DNA of 64,000 nt, taken from contig NZ_JQBX01000004.1 of assembly GCF_001437075.1 (NCBI RefSeq), positions 1 through 64,000 on the forward strand, written 5' to 3'. Positions 1 through 6,879 of this stretch are shown piece by piece (the stretch's first letter is position 1; every line of letters begins with the position of its first letter). A program made the position numbers and the translations under genes. The stretch comes from Pediococcus stilesii (GTDB lineage: Bacteria > Bacillota > Bacilli > Lactobacillales > Lactobacillaceae). Under the pieces are notes generated by a model. It was not told where the DNA came from. It made no database searches and saw nothing but the letters and a program-made list of their open reading frames with translations.

Positions 1-49
1 ATTCCCACGAGCGGAATCGAACCGCTGCAAGTCGCCAGAGTGGGGGAAT
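1..49 (-). other. tRNA-like acceptor/T-arm hairpin at window edge
   Basis: On the minus strand this stretch forms a T-arm with a 5-bp stem and the loop TTCGATT (plus-strand positions 10-26). It is closed by a stem pairing positions 1-6 with 44-49 and 7-8 with 40-41, with two bulged bases. This gives a tRNA acceptor plus T-arm shape with no D or anticodon arm. It could be a tRNA remnant, an attachment-site relic or a terminator-like hairpin behind the leftward gene that ends at 54. The window edge prevents a decision. Confidence 0.35.
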
Positions 50-53
50 GGTG

Positions 54-239
54 CTACTTGCCAAAAATGCCTTTAACTTTATCAATAACATCTCCAGCAT
101 TATTGCTAATTAAGTCCTTGGCTTTTTCGTAATATTCGCCTAAATCTTCTTTGTGATCTTCAATAAAGCTTTTGGCTTTATCAATATTGCCTTCACCGAT
201 CATATCTTCAACTTTCTTCATGATGTCGTCTTTATTCAT
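54..239 (-). CDS. Small hypothetical prophage protein (61 aa)
   Basis: This is a short, highly charged, probably all-helical protein rich in Lys, Asp and Glu, with no signal peptide or membrane segment. An AAAGGAG ribosome site sits 7 bases before the ATG. It lies in the leftward lysogeny block, between the lipoprotein gene and the expected position of the integrase, so it is probably expressed in the lysogen. I do not recognise the family. The repeated amphipathic pattern faintly resembles CsbD-like or antitoxin-like small helical proteins, but no diagnostic motif is present. Confidence 0.6.
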   Translation of the reverse strand: MNKDDIMKKVEDMIGEGNIDKAKSFIEDHKEDLGEYYEKAKDLISNNAGDVIDKVKGIFGK

Positions 240-291
240 AATAAAACTCCTTTACCAGTTCAGCTTTTAACGTCTTCAGTATTTGGACGTA

Positions 292-324
292 TTCCCGCAC
301 ACAGTTCGACTCTGTATGCGGGAA
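292..324. other. Perfect hairpin with T-arm-like loop
   Basis: An 8-bp perfect stem (292-299 with 317-324) stacks through one mismatch on a 4-bp stem (301-304 with 312-315) that closes the 7-base loop TTCGACT. That matches a tRNA minihelix on the plus strand. It sits directly behind the leftward lipoprotein gene, which ends at 330, so a role in ending or protecting that transcript is the simplest reading. No T-tract follows on the minus strand. Confidence 0.5.
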
Positions 325-329
325 AGAAT

Positions 330-932
330 TTATTTGAATTCAACTACGCCCGCTTTGCCAACATCATTTTCTCCATCAGATTGTTCCGAAATATTAATTT
401 TGAAATGTGAAATATTAATGGGTTCTTTTGAGATTAAGTAGAATGAACCACTAGTTTTTGTTCCTGGGTTAACGATGCCATTAGAGTTATCATCGAATCC
501 ATATTCTGAATTCGATTCTTGATTAAATTCGTTTCCATTATCATCAATAACGGTTGCATGGTAATAAGATAAATCAAATGTTTTTTTGCCAACGTTCTTG
601 AGTTTGTAGTCAATCCTTGTACGATAGTAGTGCTTAGGCAAAGATTTGACGTTTGGCATATTGTATTCAGCATTCGTATAGTTGTCTTCTTTATTAGTGA
701 CTTTCTCACTTGTTATTTTACTAATGCTATATTGAACAGAGCCTACTGTTGTAGATACTTTATCTGTTTGTTTAGCAGCATTCTTTGAAGATTTATTTTC
801 AAAGGACTTTAATTCAGTTTTCAACGAACTATTTTCTGATTTCAGTGATGCAACTTCTGAATTTTTGTTGCCACATCCCGAAAGTATAAGTAGAGTGGCG
901 GATACCGTGACAACTCCAAGCATTTTTTTCAT
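330..932 (-). CDS. Prophage surface lipoprotein, DUF4352-like; candidate superinfection exclusion
   Basis: A 200-residue protein with a classic lipoprotein signal: hydrophobic residues 5-17, then the lipobox L-S-G-C with lipidated Cys near residue 20. A short coiled-coil stretch (about residues 25-50) follows, then a beta-rich C-terminal domain resembling the DUF4352 immunoglobulin-like fold. I chose the ATG at 932 because GGAGG sits at proper spacing and the lipobox follows at once; the frame extends upstream without a good ribosome site. Lipoproteins beside the repressor in Gram-positive prophages often block DNA entry of related phages (Ltp/Sie type). That role here is inferred from position and topology only. 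Confidence 0.75.
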   Translation of the reverse strand: MKKMLGVVTVSATLLILSGCGNKNSEVASLKSENSSLKTELKSFENKSSKNAAKQTDKVSTTVGSVQYSISKITSEKVTNKEDNYTNAEYNMPNVKSLPKHYYRTRIDYKLKNVGKKTFDLSYYHATVIDDNGNEFNQESNSEYGFDDNSNGIVNPGTKTSGSFYLISKEPINISHFKINISEQSDGENDVGKAGVVEFK

Positions 933-990
933 TATGTATTCCTCCAAAATATGTACAAAGTTTACCGACGTTAGATTTTTGGTCGTAAGG

Positions 991-1407
991 TTATTCTTCT
1001 GGTATCCCATATGAAGAAACCAATTCATTTAACGTTTCTGGATATCGATCATTTTCTTCTATATAAAGAACGCTAAGTAAAGCAGCAGCAAAGACGTCTG
1101 ATTCGTGTTCTAGTTTAGAGTGTCCAAATCTAATACCAGTGTAGTATCCAGATAATCCTTCATGTAAAATTACGTGCCCAACTTCGTGAGCCATAGTGTA
1201 GTAACGAGAGGGTAGGTACTTAATTCGCTCATTCATCATAACAACAGGCTCGTCATTATCATAAGTTGTTTTAGCAAATGGTCTTTTTCCAAATAAGGGA
1301 GTCCATTCAACATCTATATTTAACTTGTCAGCAATGACAAACGGATCAGCAGTTTTGTATCTTTCAACCACAGTTTCCACGGCTTCTTTGATTTTATCGG
1401 TATTCAT
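991..1407 (-). CDS. ImmA/IrrE-type metallopeptidase, prophage induction protease
   Basis: A 138-residue zinc peptidase with the HEVGH signature at residues 74-78 inside the typical ImmA/IrrE (DUF955) context. In ICEBs1 and related prophages the family cleaves the adjacent CI-like repressor to start induction. It starts 12 bases after the repressor stop, and its AGAGGTG ribosome site abuts that stop, so the two are translationally linked. The ATG at 1407 is preferred over an upstream in-frame GTG that overlaps the ribosome site. Repressor cleavage here is inferred from family and pairing. Confidence 0.9.
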   Translation of the reverse strand: MNTDKIKEAVETVVERYKTADPFVIADKLNIDVEWTPLFGKRPFAKTTYDNDEPVVMMNERIKYLPSRYYTMAHEVGHVILHEGLSGYYTGIRFGHSKLEHESDVFAAALLSVLYIEENDRYPETLNELVSSYGIPEE

Positions 1408-1419
1408 AGGTAACACCTC

Positions 1420-1782
1420 TTAATCGTGCTTGTGGCGTTTCCAGAATATTGTTGTCATTGCAAGTTTTACTTGCTGCTTTTCTTCCTCGGTTAAATCTTC
1501 GCCACCATAAGTCATTCCACCCTCAAGATTTCTTTCCAAGAAAGTTTCCAAATCTTTCGTATCTTTTTCGTTTGCCCATTCAGGCGTCTCGTTCTTACCT
1601 AGCAAATAGTCCACAGTGACTCCTAGAACTTTTGCAACAGATTCAATACTTTTCTTTCTAGGATTATCAGATTTTTTCCAAGTATAAAGATAATTCTCAC
1701 TCAAACCCGCTTTACGTTCAACTTCCGAAACAGACATTCCACGTTTTTTTATTATTTCTTTGGTTCTATCAAATAGCGTCAT
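1420..1782 (-). CDS. CI-like phage repressor (XRE family)
   Basis: A 120-residue DNA-binding protein with an XRE helix-turn-helix at about residues 15-42 and a short acidic C-terminal part without a LexA-type peptidase domain. Such short repressors usually depend on a partner ImmA-type protease for inactivation, and one lies immediately downstream. A TTGGAG ribosome site precedes the ATG. The gene is divergent from the Cro-like gene at 2056 and the region between them carries CTAG inverted repeats, so it very likely maintains lysogeny by binding there. Confidence 0.9.
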   Translation of the reverse strand: MTLFDRTKEIIKKRGMSVSEVERKAGLSENYLYTWKKSDNPRKKSIESVAKVLGVTVDYLLGKNETPEWANEKDTKDLETFLERNLEGGMTYGGEDLTEEEKQQVKLAMTTIFWKRHKHD

Positions 1783-2043
1783 ATAGGTATCTCCAATGCG
1801 TTAACAAAAAATACCTAGAAAATATTTTTAGAAATAACTAGACAAAAACTAGATTATATTCTAGAATAGATTTTGTTAAGAAATATTGTTATTAAAAAGA
1901 GCAAATTAAAAACACCAATCAATCAGCTGGCAGGCGTGATGTAATGGTTTTTATTGCTTATTTAACTATGGCTACATTCTAGCATTATTTTATAGAAAAA
2001 GTAAATAGCTCTAGGAAAAGTTCTTAACATATTTTACAAAAAA
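1783..2043. promoter_or_regulatory. Lysogeny switch intergenic region with CTAG operators
   Basis: This AT-rich 260-base gap separates the divergent CI-like and Cro-like genes. CTAG cores occur at 1815, 1838, 1849, 1861, 1979 and 2011. The clearest inverted repeat runs 1849-1864 (CTAGA, six bases, TCTAG); another pair spans 1838-1852. The clustered cores are the likely operators for CI and Cro. I could not assign confident -35/-10 boxes to either promoter. Confidence 0.6.
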
Positions 2044-2055
2044 GGAGGGATTCAC

Positions 2056-2271
2056 TTGTTTATTCACATGGAAACAAATAACAAAGCAGAAGCAATCAAG
2101 GCTTGGTTATCAAATAATCGACGCCTAGAAAATCAAGGAAGCTTGGCTAAAAAATTTGGCAAGTCTCGAACTTTTGTAAGTTTATCGCTTAATAAACAGT
2201 CAGTAACGAAGGCTTCGGAAATTTTAGTAAATGAAATTTATGAGTATTTGCGTGAAAAATACGGAATCTAG
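2056..2271 (+). CDS. Cro-like helix-turn-helix regulator
   Basis: A 71-residue protein, first rightward gene after the operator region. Residues about 27-50 form a helix-turn-helix-like segment (SLAKKFGKSRTFVSLSLN). The TTG at 2056 has AGGAGGG seven bases upstream, whereas the in-frame ATG at 2068 would be too far from it, so TTG is preferred. By position it should repress the lysogeny promoter and open the lytic programme. Confidence 0.75.
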   Translation: MFIHMETNNKAEAIKAWLSNNRRLENQGSLAKKFGKSRTFVSLSLNKQSVTKASEILVNEIYEYLREKYGI

Positions 2272-2288
2272 AAAGGGAGGAAACAACA

Positions 2289-2468
2289 ATGGAAGCAAAA
2301 AATAAAAATTTAGAATCTTTAAATGAAAAAACTCTTCAACATCAGCTGCAACTGATATCGAAGAGTTCTGAAAAAGCCAATCCGTTAGAATTATCAGTTT
2401 TGACGGATGCCATGGTACGCGTTTTCGATGCGTTAAATATAAGCGAACAACGAAAATCTATTCTTTAG
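2289..2468 (+). CDS. Small hypothetical early phage protein (59 aa)
   Basis: An open frame of 59 codons starting at ATG with GGAGG 8 bases upstream, directly behind the Cro-like gene and probably in its transcript. The product is soluble, helical and Gln/Lys/Leu-rich, with no motif I recognise. Its 3' end overlaps the convergent small gene at 2458 by 11 bases. Confidence 0.55.
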   Translation: MEAKNKNLESLNEKTLQHQLQLISKSSEKANPLELSVLTDAMVRVFDALNISEQRKSIL

Positions 2469-2598
2469 AAGCTTTGATTACGGTGTCTAAAAAACCGACA
2501 TATACATTTTGGACAGAACTTGCAGGCACAGTATCTAATTTAGAATTTGATTCCAGCCAAGCCTTAGTTAATTCAAGAGCAATTTCTTTGTCTGACAT
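2458..2598 (-). CDS. Small hypothetical prophage protein (46 aa), leftward
   Basis: A 46-residue protein of the kind often found leftward in the early region of Lactobacillus phages: a short helical N-terminus with an E-L-T-K-A-W core and a hydrophobic C-terminal helix. The ATG at 2598 is preferred because AAGGTGG lies about 11 bases upstream; the longer frame has no such site. It is convergent with the preceding rightward gene. Function unknown; it could modulate the switch, but nothing in the sequence proves it. Confidence 0.55.
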   Translation of the reverse strand: MSDKEIALELTKAWLESNSKLDTVPASSVQNVYVGFLDTVIKASKE

Positions 2599-2657
2599 TA
2601 TGGTATCACCACCTTTATTTGAACTAATTAAATTATACACAGAAAGAAGGAAAACAA

Positions 2658-3395
2658 ATGAACGAATTAGTAATCATGAAAGACCAACGGGCAGTTACAA
2701 CTAGCTTACAAGTAGCAGAAGCATTCGAAAAGAAGCATAAGAATGTTATTCAAACAATCGAAGAAAAAATTAATTCGGCTGAAAATTCAGCCGATTACAA
2801 AGATATGTTTGCACAAGGAGTCTACGTGGATTCACGTGGTAGAGAACAGAAAATGTATTACCTAAATCGTGATGGATTTATATTTATCGCTGTAGGATTT
2901 AACGGTAAAAAAGCCGACAAATTCAAACTTGAATATATTAAAGAATTCAATCGCATGGAAAAAGCAATTAAGGAAGAACGTATCCAATTACCTAGCGATC
3001 CAATGAAAGTGCTGGAATTAATATTTGAAGCCAACAAGAACACAGATAAGAAAGTAGAGCGGATTGATAAAGATGTTAAGTACTTGAAAGACAATCAACG
3101 TATCGATTCAGCAGAATATAGCTATATTTCTAAGCATGTTAGTAGAAAGGTATACGAATATATTGATATGCACGGGTTAACATTAACAGCTCCTCAACGA
3201 AGCAAGTTATTTAAGGATATTAGCCGAGGAATCAACGAAGTAACAGGTGTTAAGACACGTTCACAACTACGTCAGAAAGATTTTGATATAGCAGATGAGC
3301 TTATTGACAACTGGCAACCATCAACGGCTACCGTTCAAATTATTAAACAAATGAGTAATGTAGTTGAAGGACAAACAACGTTAGGAGGTGATTAA
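2658..3395 (+). CDS. Phage antirepressor, Rha family with ORF6C C-terminal domain
   Basis: A 245-residue two-domain protein. Residues 1-100 match the Rha/pRha phage regulatory domain (a pattern around VAEAFEKKHKNVI, then a Y-L-N-R-D-G-F segment). Residues about 135-235 match the ORF6C domain found at the end of phage antirepressors. Such proteins interfere with repressor function or early regulation. It is the largest gene of the early regulatory block, is followed at once by a small DNA-binding protein, and is preceded by GAAAGAAGG-type ribosome sequence. Confidence 0.85.
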   Translation: MNELVIMKDQRAVTTSLQVAEAFEKKHKNVIQTIEEKINSAENSADYKDMFAQGVYVDSRGREQKMYYLNRDGFIFIAVGFNGKKADKFKLEYIKEFNRMEKAIKEERIQLPSDPMKVLELIFEANKNTDKKVERIDKDVKYLKDNQRIDSAEYSYISKHVSRKVYEYIDMHGLTLTAPQRSKLFKDISRGINEVTGVKTRSQLRQKDFDIADELIDNWQPSTATVQIIKQMSNVVEGQTTLGGD

Positions 3396-3396
3396 G

Positions 3397-3606
3397 ATGG
3401 CTGATAAGCAACGACTACCAGACAGTCAATTTCCTATGTACATGGATAAGCAAACGGCGTCTGACTATATTGGTTTCAGCGTTAAGACGTTAGAAAACGC
3501 CATTCAATTTAAAGGTTTAAGTATTGCTATTGAAGAGATTCCACACGTTCAGAAAGTTTGGTTGAACAAACTAAAGGTTAACAGATGGCTAGAGGAGGGA
3601 TTATAG
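3397..3606 (+). CDS. Small helix-turn-helix (excisionase-like) protein
   Basis: A 69-residue protein with the layout of HTH_17/excisionase-type DNA binders: an M-D-K-x-T-A-S-D-Y-I-G-F segment, a helix, and a C-terminal W-x-N-K-L-K-V-N-R-W-L-E stretch. GGAGG at 3383-3387 sits 9 bases before the ATG, so ATG is preferred over the upstream in-frame GTG. It follows the antirepressor and probably acts in early regulation or excision. Confidence 0.65.
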   Translation: MADKQRLPDSQFPMYMDKQTASDYIGFSVKTLENAIQFKGLSIAIEEIPHVQKVWLNKLKVNRWLEEGL

Positions 3607-3708
3607 ATGGTCGCATCAGTAAGTTTAGGACAAGCAGCATTTTATCTAATTTCAATGTTAGTGGCGTGGTTTGTTGGGTATGCAATGACTGGAGGTGATG
3701 AGAAGTGA
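3607..3708 (+). CDS. Single-pass membrane micropeptide (33 aa)
   Basis: A 33-codon frame starting directly after the preceding stop, with AGGAGGG inside the end of the upstream gene. The product is one hydrophobic helix (about residues 7-27) with a charged G-D-E-K end. Its TGA overlaps the GTG start of the next gene, a strong sign of translational coupling. Function unknown. Confidence 0.5.
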   Translation: MVASVSLGQAAFYLISMLVAWFVGYAMTGGDEK

Positions 3709-3926
3709 ATAAGGATAAGGAAACGGATCGTGAATATTATTTAAGACAATTTAGCAGAGTGAATAACAGAATTGACGACGTCTTTGGTAAAGGGACAATT
3801 GAAGTTGGTGAAAAAATTGTTGAATTATTAAAAAAAGAAGACTTAACGCATGATGGCGCATACGCAAGTCTTCAATATGCTTATAACAAAATTCAGTATG
3901 AATCTAACTTTTTGAAATTAAACTAG
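3705..3926 (+). CDS. Small hypothetical phage protein (73 aa)
   Basis: A soluble, charged, helical protein of 73 residues with a GTG start overlapping the upstream stop by four bases and GGAGGTGA upstream. No known motif. Its end overlaps the convergent gene at 3904-4407 by 23 bases, showing that the leftward gene was fitted tightly into this rightward early operon. Confidence 0.6.
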   Translation: MNKDKETDREYYLRQFSRVNNRIDDVFGKGTIEVGEKIVELLKKEDLTHDGAYASLQYAYNKIQYESNFLKLN

Positions 3927-4407
3927 CAACACTCTCTATTTCTGCAGCTTCTAACGTTATGAAAGGCAAACTAACAGAATTATCAAGTGTTTTAAAGTCG
4001 AGAATTGAAGAATAGTTTGGAATTTTTAAGTCTTCGGTAATTTCAACCTTTGATAATTTAAGTAATTGATCTAAAAGCATGTCAGGCTTGTTCATCAATA
4101 TCATGTTTTTTAATCCAAATCCAGAATCACTCACAAAGTAGGGTATAACTTTGTGTCGTACGACGGCGAATAAATCTTCAGACGCTTCTGGTGTGTATGT
4201 TTTGTCCCAATAATCTAAGTTATCGTGGGATTCATTAATAATTGGATTTTGGTACTTATCGTATCGAATCATATTTCCAGTAGCCAATCCAAAAGATGTT
4301 TTCCATAAAATTCTATAAGTTGGGTAATCGACTTTACTTTGCCTTTCCACAATTTCATTTGAAAATGCGACAGCTGCTTCAATAGATAAAATTTCATTTT
4401 TATTCAT
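3904..4407 (-). CDS. Leftward cargo gene of unknown function (167 aa)
   Basis: A soluble 167-residue protein without signal peptide, membrane segment or recognisable catalytic motif. A near-perfect AAAGGAGGTGAT ribosome site precedes the ATG at 4407; the three-codon longer frame lacks one. It is transcribed against the early operon and overlaps its neighbour's 3' end, the arrangement expected for an independently expressed lysogeny gene. Antiphage or superinfection roles are possible but unsupported by sequence. Confidence 0.65.
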   Translation of the reverse strand: MNKNEILSIEAAVAFSNEIVERQSKVDYPTYRILWKTSFGLATGNMIRYDKYQNPIINESHDNLDYWDKTYTPEASEDLFAVVRHKVIPYFVSDSGFGLKNMILMNKPDMLLDQLLKLSKVEITEDLKIPNYSSILDFKTLDNSVSLPFITLEAAEIESVASLISKS

Positions 4408-4475
4408 AAATATCACCTCCTTTCATATCGATTATACACAAAAGAAGGTGTTCAGAATTAAGAATTCAAAATAAA

Positions 4476-4500
4476 AAGCCCGCTACGGCAATAGCGGACT
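4476..4500 (-). terminator. Hairpin, leftward-reading terminator-like
   Basis: The 6-bp stem CCGCTA/TAGCGG (4480-4485 with 4492-4497), extended by outer A-T and G-C pairs, is flanked on the left by five A residues. On the minus strand this reads as hairpin plus T-tract. It would stop leftward read-through before the gene at 4407. On the plus strand it lies in the leader of the small gene at 4536. Confidence 0.5.
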
Positions 4501-4535
4501 TGAAAACAAATAATATCAAAGGAAGTATAACACAA

Positions 4536-4637
4536 ATGAATCAACAACAGTTCGAACAATATGAACGTGAATACGAACAAGAACGAGAGCGTAAGGAAAT
4601 TGAAGCATTATTCGGAAAGGAGAGCGCTAGTGAATAA
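4536..4637 (+). CDS. Very small charged phage protein (33 aa)
   Basis: A 33-codon frame, almost entirely Glu, Gln, Arg and Lys and predicted helical, with AAAGGAAG about 11 bases upstream of ATG. It overlaps the next gene's GTG start by 8 bases. It is probably a real small early gene or a leader that couples translation of the downstream gene. No family recognised. Confidence 0.45.
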   Translation: MNQQQFEQYEREYEQERERKEIEALFGKESASE

Positions 4638-5118
4638 CATTGATGAATTGTTTATTAAGTGGCAGAACGCCGAACGACAGGTTAAGCAAACTGTCAAAGA
4701 CAATCGAGCAAGGTTGGACAAGGTCCGGTCAGAAGGCATTGATAAATTAAATGCCGTTCAAAGCGAAGCTAAATTAGCGTACGGGCAATTACTCGCAGAG
4801 TTTGGGGATGCCGAAGTATTAGATGGTATCGAGCGTATGCCGTTTGCGACTGACAAGAAGAACAGTTACGAAGTTAGATTGACCGATACGCCCAAAGCTA
4901 TTCTAGATAAATATGGTGATACAGAGTATTTATCCGAATTATTGGTAGAAAAGACAACTAAATCAATTAGTAACACGCTAATTAAGCAAAAACTAGCCAG
5001 TGGGGAATGGCAGACCGTCAATGGTAAGACCATCGATGCCAATGGTGAAATTATTCCATTTATAGAAACACACCTTAAGAAGGATGATTTTAGAATAACG
5101 CAAGGAGCGATGAAATGA
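4630..5118 (+). CDS. Phage protein preceding ERF recombinase (162 aa), possibly Gam-like
   Basis: A 162-residue protein whose first half (residues 5-70) is a long charged helix or coiled coil, followed by a mixed domain with the segment PFIETHLKKDDFRIT near the end. I take the GTG at 4630, which has AAAGGAGAG about 8 bases upstream, rather than the longer frame inside the upstream gene. ATGA overlap with the ERF gene places it in the recombination module. In related phages this slot is often filled by a host-nuclease inhibitor of the Gam type; the sequence alone does not prove that. Confidence 0.6.
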   Translation: MNNIDELFIKWQNAERQVKQTVKDNRARLDKVRSEGIDKLNAVQSEAKLAYGQLLAEFGDAEVLDGIERMPFATDKKNSYEVRLTDTPKAILDKYGDTEYLSELLVEKTTKSISNTLIKQKLASGEWQTVNGKTIDANGEIIPFIETHLKKDDFRITQGAMK

Positions 5119-5780
5119 CCACGGAAAACACTAAAACAATCTACGAAAAATTACAAAGCATTCACTCCAAAGTAACATACATTCAGAAATCGCAAAGCGG
5201 GTCACAATACACCTATGCTGGTTCGTCTGATGTGCTTGGTCAAGTCCATGGATTAATGGATGAAGAACATCTATTGCTAATCCCTAGAGTTGTTGACCAG
5301 CATACAGAAATTAGTACAAACAAAAAAGGATCACAAGTGGTATTTACTGAATTGCAACTAACCATGACATGGGTTAATTCGGATAATCCAGAAGAAAAGA
5401 TTGAATGTCCATGGTATGCCCAAGGATTCGATACGGCGGGAGAAAAAGGGGTTGGGAAAGCATTAACATATGGCGAAAAATACTTTTTATTAAAATTCTT
5501 CAATATTGCTACTGATAATGCCGATCCTGATTCGTTTCAAAAAAACGTTGAAAGCAAAAAACAACCTGATCCAATTTCTAAAGAACACCAAAAAACATTA
5601 ACCGACTTATTTGCCAGCATGGCAAGCGTAACTAATACCGATGTCAAGAAAGTAACTAGTGGTTATTTACAAATGGCTAAGGTTAATAGCCTCACTAAGC
5701 TAAATGATGATATAGCTGTCAGCTTAATTGATAAAGTGGCCAGTCAATTAGATAAACAATTAGAAAAGGAAGGAATGTAA
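5115..5780 (+). CDS. erf: ERF-family single-strand annealing protein
   Basis: A 221-residue recombinase of the ERF superfamily, recognised by the N-terminal Y-E-K-L-Q-S-I-x-x-K-V pattern, the Y-x-Y-A-x-S-S-D-V-L segment near residue 35, and the G-x-x-K-A-x-T-Y-G-x-K-Y-F-L-x-K-F-F block near residues 112-130. ERF proteins anneal complementary single strands during phage recombination and genome circularisation. It overlaps the upstream gene by ATGA and is followed four bases later by SSB, its expected partner. Confidence 0.9.
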   Translation: MTTENTKTIYEKLQSIHSKVTYIQKSQSGSQYTYAGSSDVLGQVHGLMDEEHLLLIPRVVDQHTEISTNKKGSQVVFTELQLTMTWVNSDNPEEKIECPWYAQGFDTAGEKGVGKALTYGEKYFLLKFFNIATDNADPDSFQKNVESKKQPDPISKEHQKTLTDLFASMASVTNTDVKKVTSGYLQMAKVNSLTKLNDDIAVSLIDKVASQLDKQLEKEGM

Positions 5781-5783
5781 ATA

Positions 5784-6185
5784 ATGCGACAAATTACAAT
5801 TTCAGGAAACATTGGCAAAGATACAGAACTACGTACCACCAGCAATGGCGGACAGGTGGCCAACTTTAATGTGGCGGTACGACAGAATCGAGCGGACGAT
5901 ACAGGACAATATGGTACCGATTGGTTCAGATGTTCTGTGTGGGGCAAGCGAGCCCAGACTGTTGAAAAATATTTCAAAAAAGGTAGTCATGTTAGCGTCA
6001 CGGGATCGTTAGAGGTCAGTGAATACAACGGTAAAACACAATTAGGTGTGAATGTATCAGACTTTGATTTACCCGATAATCAACGTGGAAATAATACTAA
6101 TAATACGGCTCCGCAAGCTAATAACAATCCTTTTACTAATAATGGACAATCAATTGATATTGATGATAATGATTTGCCATTCTAG
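5784..6185 (+). CDS. ssb: Phage single-stranded DNA-binding protein
   Basis: A 133-residue SSB with an OB-fold at residues 1-105 (start M-R-Q-I-T-I-S-G-N-I-G-K, then a W-F-R-C-S-V-W-G-K-R-A segment). A low-complexity Asn-rich linker follows, and it ends in the acidic tip D-D-N-D-L-P-F that recruits partner proteins. It covers single strands in phage replication and recombination and is co-directional with ERF upstream and the replication genes downstream. Length and tail are typical. Confidence 0.95.
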   Translation: MRQITISGNIGKDTELRTTSNGGQVANFNVAVRQNRADDTGQYGTDWFRCSVWGKRAQTVEKYFKKGSHVSVTGSLEVSEYNGKTQLGVNVSDFDLPDNQRGNNTNNTAPQANNNPFTNNGQSIDIDDNDLPF

Positions 6186-6196
6186 AGGATTGAACC

Positions 6197-6877
6197 ATGC
6201 GGAGAACTAGAGCGGAAATACAGGGCGATGATGTAATACTGCATCTTGATTATCCAATCAATCTCGATCATCTAGAAACCGTTAGTGGAACCGATAACCA
6301 ATTCTATGTTGACTTTGAAGTAGCTGATTTACGCAAAGCTAGAGCGAGCCAAAGGCGCTTATTCTTTGCACTATTACATGACATTGCAGAATTCACGATG
6401 GCACCCGAAGACTTCCTTAAAACGTTATTCTATACGCAATATTCAATCTATACGGCAGGGAAAGAGATTAGCTTATCAGATAACACTAAATCATCAGTAA
6501 GCGATGCTAACGTGCTATTAGACCTAGTTATTGACTTTATGTTTGAGTGGCACGTGCCGTTTAAGAAAGGGTATGAACTACTGCCAAAAGAAGAAGAATA
6601 TTACCTATACCAATGCTGTAGGCACCGTGTATGTACCGTGTGCGGAAATCATGCTGATATTCACCATGTCGATGTGATTGGTAGCGGGATGGATCGGACC
6701 AAGGTTGACCATACGAAGCGACATGTCATGGCACTCTGTAGAGCTCATCATAGCATTATTGAGGCAATTGGAGCGAACAGGTTTGCACAGAAGTATCACG
6801 TACCAGTAACGGGAATTAAATTAGATGTTGAAACGCTTAAAAAGATTGGCGTAAGAGGTAATTACGGAGGTAAATAA
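6197..6877 (+). CDS. Putative HNHc nuclease of phage replication module
   Basis: A 226-residue protein of the phage HNHc nuclease type. The N-terminal 130 residues are a helical family-specific part. About residues 145-190 carry Cys pairs (V-C-T-V-C-G and A-L-C-R-A-H-H) around an H-H-V-D-V-I-G-S-G-M-D-R core typical of zinc-bound HNH nucleases. It lies between SSB and the replisome organiser, a standard place in Lactobacillus and Staphylococcus phages, and probably processes recombination or replication intermediates. Confidence 0.8.
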   Translation: MRRTRAEIQGDDVILHLDYPINLDHLETVSGTDNQFYVDFEVADLRKARASQRRLFFALLHDIAEFTMAPEDFLKTLFYTQYSIYTAGKEISLSDNTKSSVSDANVLLDLVIDFMFEWHVPFKKGYELLPKEEEYYLYQCCRHRVCTVCGNHADIHHVDVIGSGMDRTKVDHTKRHVMALCRAHHSIIEAIGANRFAQKYHVPVTGIKLDVETLKKIGVRGNYGGK

Positions 6878-6879
6878 TT

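Noticed and set aside
153-410. 85-codon rightward frame opposite the lysogeny genes
   Set aside because: Antisense to two supported leftward genes and crossing the 292-324 hairpin; no ribosome site.
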